From: Chloroflexota bacterium
GTDB taxonomy: Bacteria > Chloroflexota > Anaerolineae > Caldilineales > Caldilineaceae
Assembly (NCBI GenBank): GCA_018969295.1
Contig: JAGWYN010000006.1
Span: 1 to 64,000, forward strand
Direction: 5' to 3'
DNA length: 64,000 nt
The translations under genes were made by a program, and so were the position numbers. Position 1 is the stretch's first letter; every line of letters starts with the position of its first letter. Below the pieces are notes generated by a model. It saw only the letters and a list, made by a program, of their open reading frames with translations. It made no database searches and was not told the origin of the DNA. Shown here piece by piece: positions 63,622 to 64,000 of the stretch.

Positions 63622-64000
63622 ATGTGGACCGGAAAAAAGTCTCAGTGGGTTGTGGTGCTGGGGGCATGCGCGGCGATCGGATTGGGGGTCGCGCTGGTGG
63701 TGCAGGCGCTGTCTCTTTGGCTGCTTCCACCGCCGGTCGCCGAACGGACGGCACCGTCTGTGACGGCACCGTCTGCGGCAGTGTCGGTGACGGCACCGTC
63801 TGTGACGGCACCGTCTGCGGCAGTGTCGGTGGCAGTGTCGGTGGCAGTGCCGACGCCGGTGACGGTGGCTTTTGACCCCAGCGTCCCGGCTGCTCTGCAG
63901 AGGGCGCTGTTGGCGCCAGCCATCGACCGTCTGCAGGTGGTGACCGGTCCGGTGACCGGGCCAGCGGCGCTGCGTGTGGGTACAGAGCGTTTCCCGGGCG
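63622..64000 (+). CDS. Membrane-anchored or secreted protein, N-terminal part (cut by window end)
   Basis: Open frame of 126 codons running off the window. MWTGKKSQWVVVLGACAAIG leads into a hydrophobic helix (to about residue 33), then a 42-bp-repeat-coded Ala/Pro/Ser/Val/Thr stalk (43-74). After that comes VTVAFDPSVPAALQRALLAPAIDRLQVVTGP (in parts), which resembles the start of the extra domain in the CapA-like lipoprotein at 31.9 kb (VTVGLAASLPANW...TVTG). It could be a paralogous surface protein. AAGGAAGG lies about 12 bases upstream of the ATG. Confidence 0.6.
   Translation, partial: MWTGKKSQWVVVLGACAAIGLGVALVVQALSLWLLPPPVAERTAPSVTAPSAAVSVTAPSVTAPSAAVSVAVSVAVPTPVTVAFDPSVPAALQRALLAPAIDRLQVVTGPVTGPAALRVGTERFPG
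63748..63831 (+). repeat. 42-bp perfect tandem repeat coding a stalk
   Basis: Two identical 42-bp units (63748-63789 and 63790-63831), each itself containing a 15-bp sub-repeat ACGGCACCGTCTGTG/ACGGCACCGTCTGCG, followed by partial GCAGTGTCGGTG copies to 63843. In frame 1 it encodes TAPSVTAPSAAVSV twice. The perfect identity means recent duplication. Confidence 0.9.

Overview
The window is GC-rich, densely coded bacterial chromosome with about 50 protein genes, one tRNA and no mobile element, CRISPR array or rRNA. The gene set points to a free-living, probably aerobic member of the Chloroflexota, perhaps Anaerolineae or Caldilineales: large STAND-type regulators (BTAD/NB-ARC/TPR and MalT-like LuxR), a form II CO dehydrogenase-like molybdenum hydroxylase cluster, a seven-gene Mrp antiporter, and many membrane-anchored proteins with Thr/Pro-rich stalks. 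No phylogenetic marker was compared, so the placement is inference. Promoters of the TTGACA/TATAAT type are easy to see, which fits the housekeeping sigma factor encoded here.

Layout. 0.2-4.6 kb: a BTAD-NB-ARC-TPR regulator followed closely by a RocA-like aldehyde dehydrogenase. 4.7-6.4 kb: a GT4 glycosyltransferase and an SCP2-like lipid-binding protein. 6.5-10.0 kb: dnaG and rpoD behind a consensus promoter, then tRNA-Asn with its own promoter and terminator. 10.1-19.3 kb (minus strand): coxG-like, a MoCF-domain protein, coxS, coxL, coxM, coxD (MoxR ATPase), coxE (VWA) and a two-gene XdhC, which together would build and mature a molybdenum hydroxylase of unknown substrate. 19.4-22.8 kb: two overlapping aminoglycoside-phosphotransferase-fold kinases and a GMC oxidoreductase. 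22.9-27.9 kb: a four-gene surface-glycan operon (two GT4 enzymes, a polyprenyl-phosphate sugar phosphotransferase and an MGDG-synthase-like GT28). 27.9-31.7 kb: a glycoside-hydrolase-like protein, a YugP-type metallopeptidase and MurJ. 31.8-36.7 kb: a CapA-like lipoprotein, a small membrane protein, a PucR regulator and a jacalin-like lectin.

36.6-44.5 kb (minus strand): a MalY/PatB-type enzyme and a GT-C membrane glycosyltransferase, followed by three membrane proteins, two of them with Thr/Pro-rich stalks. 44.5-50.7 kb: mrpABCDEFG. 51.0-52.9 kb: a thiolase with its DUF35 partner encoded as two coupled genes (zinc ribbon and OB fold). 52.9-56.0 kb: a membrane-anchored propeller-like protein and a lipoprotein that looks like a degenerate copper amine oxidase. 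56.0-61.8 kb: two consecutive MalT-like LuxR regulators. 61.8-63.5 kb: an alpha/beta-hydrolase-like membrane protein and a YIP1-like membrane protein. 63.6 kb to the end: the start of another secreted or anchored protein. No gap between genes exceeds 300 bases.

The most unusual points are the split thiolase partner, the structured leader of the cox operon, the degenerate amine-oxidase-like lipoprotein, the bacterial jacalin lectin, and the linkage of Thr/Pro-stalk proteins to a GT-C enzyme.
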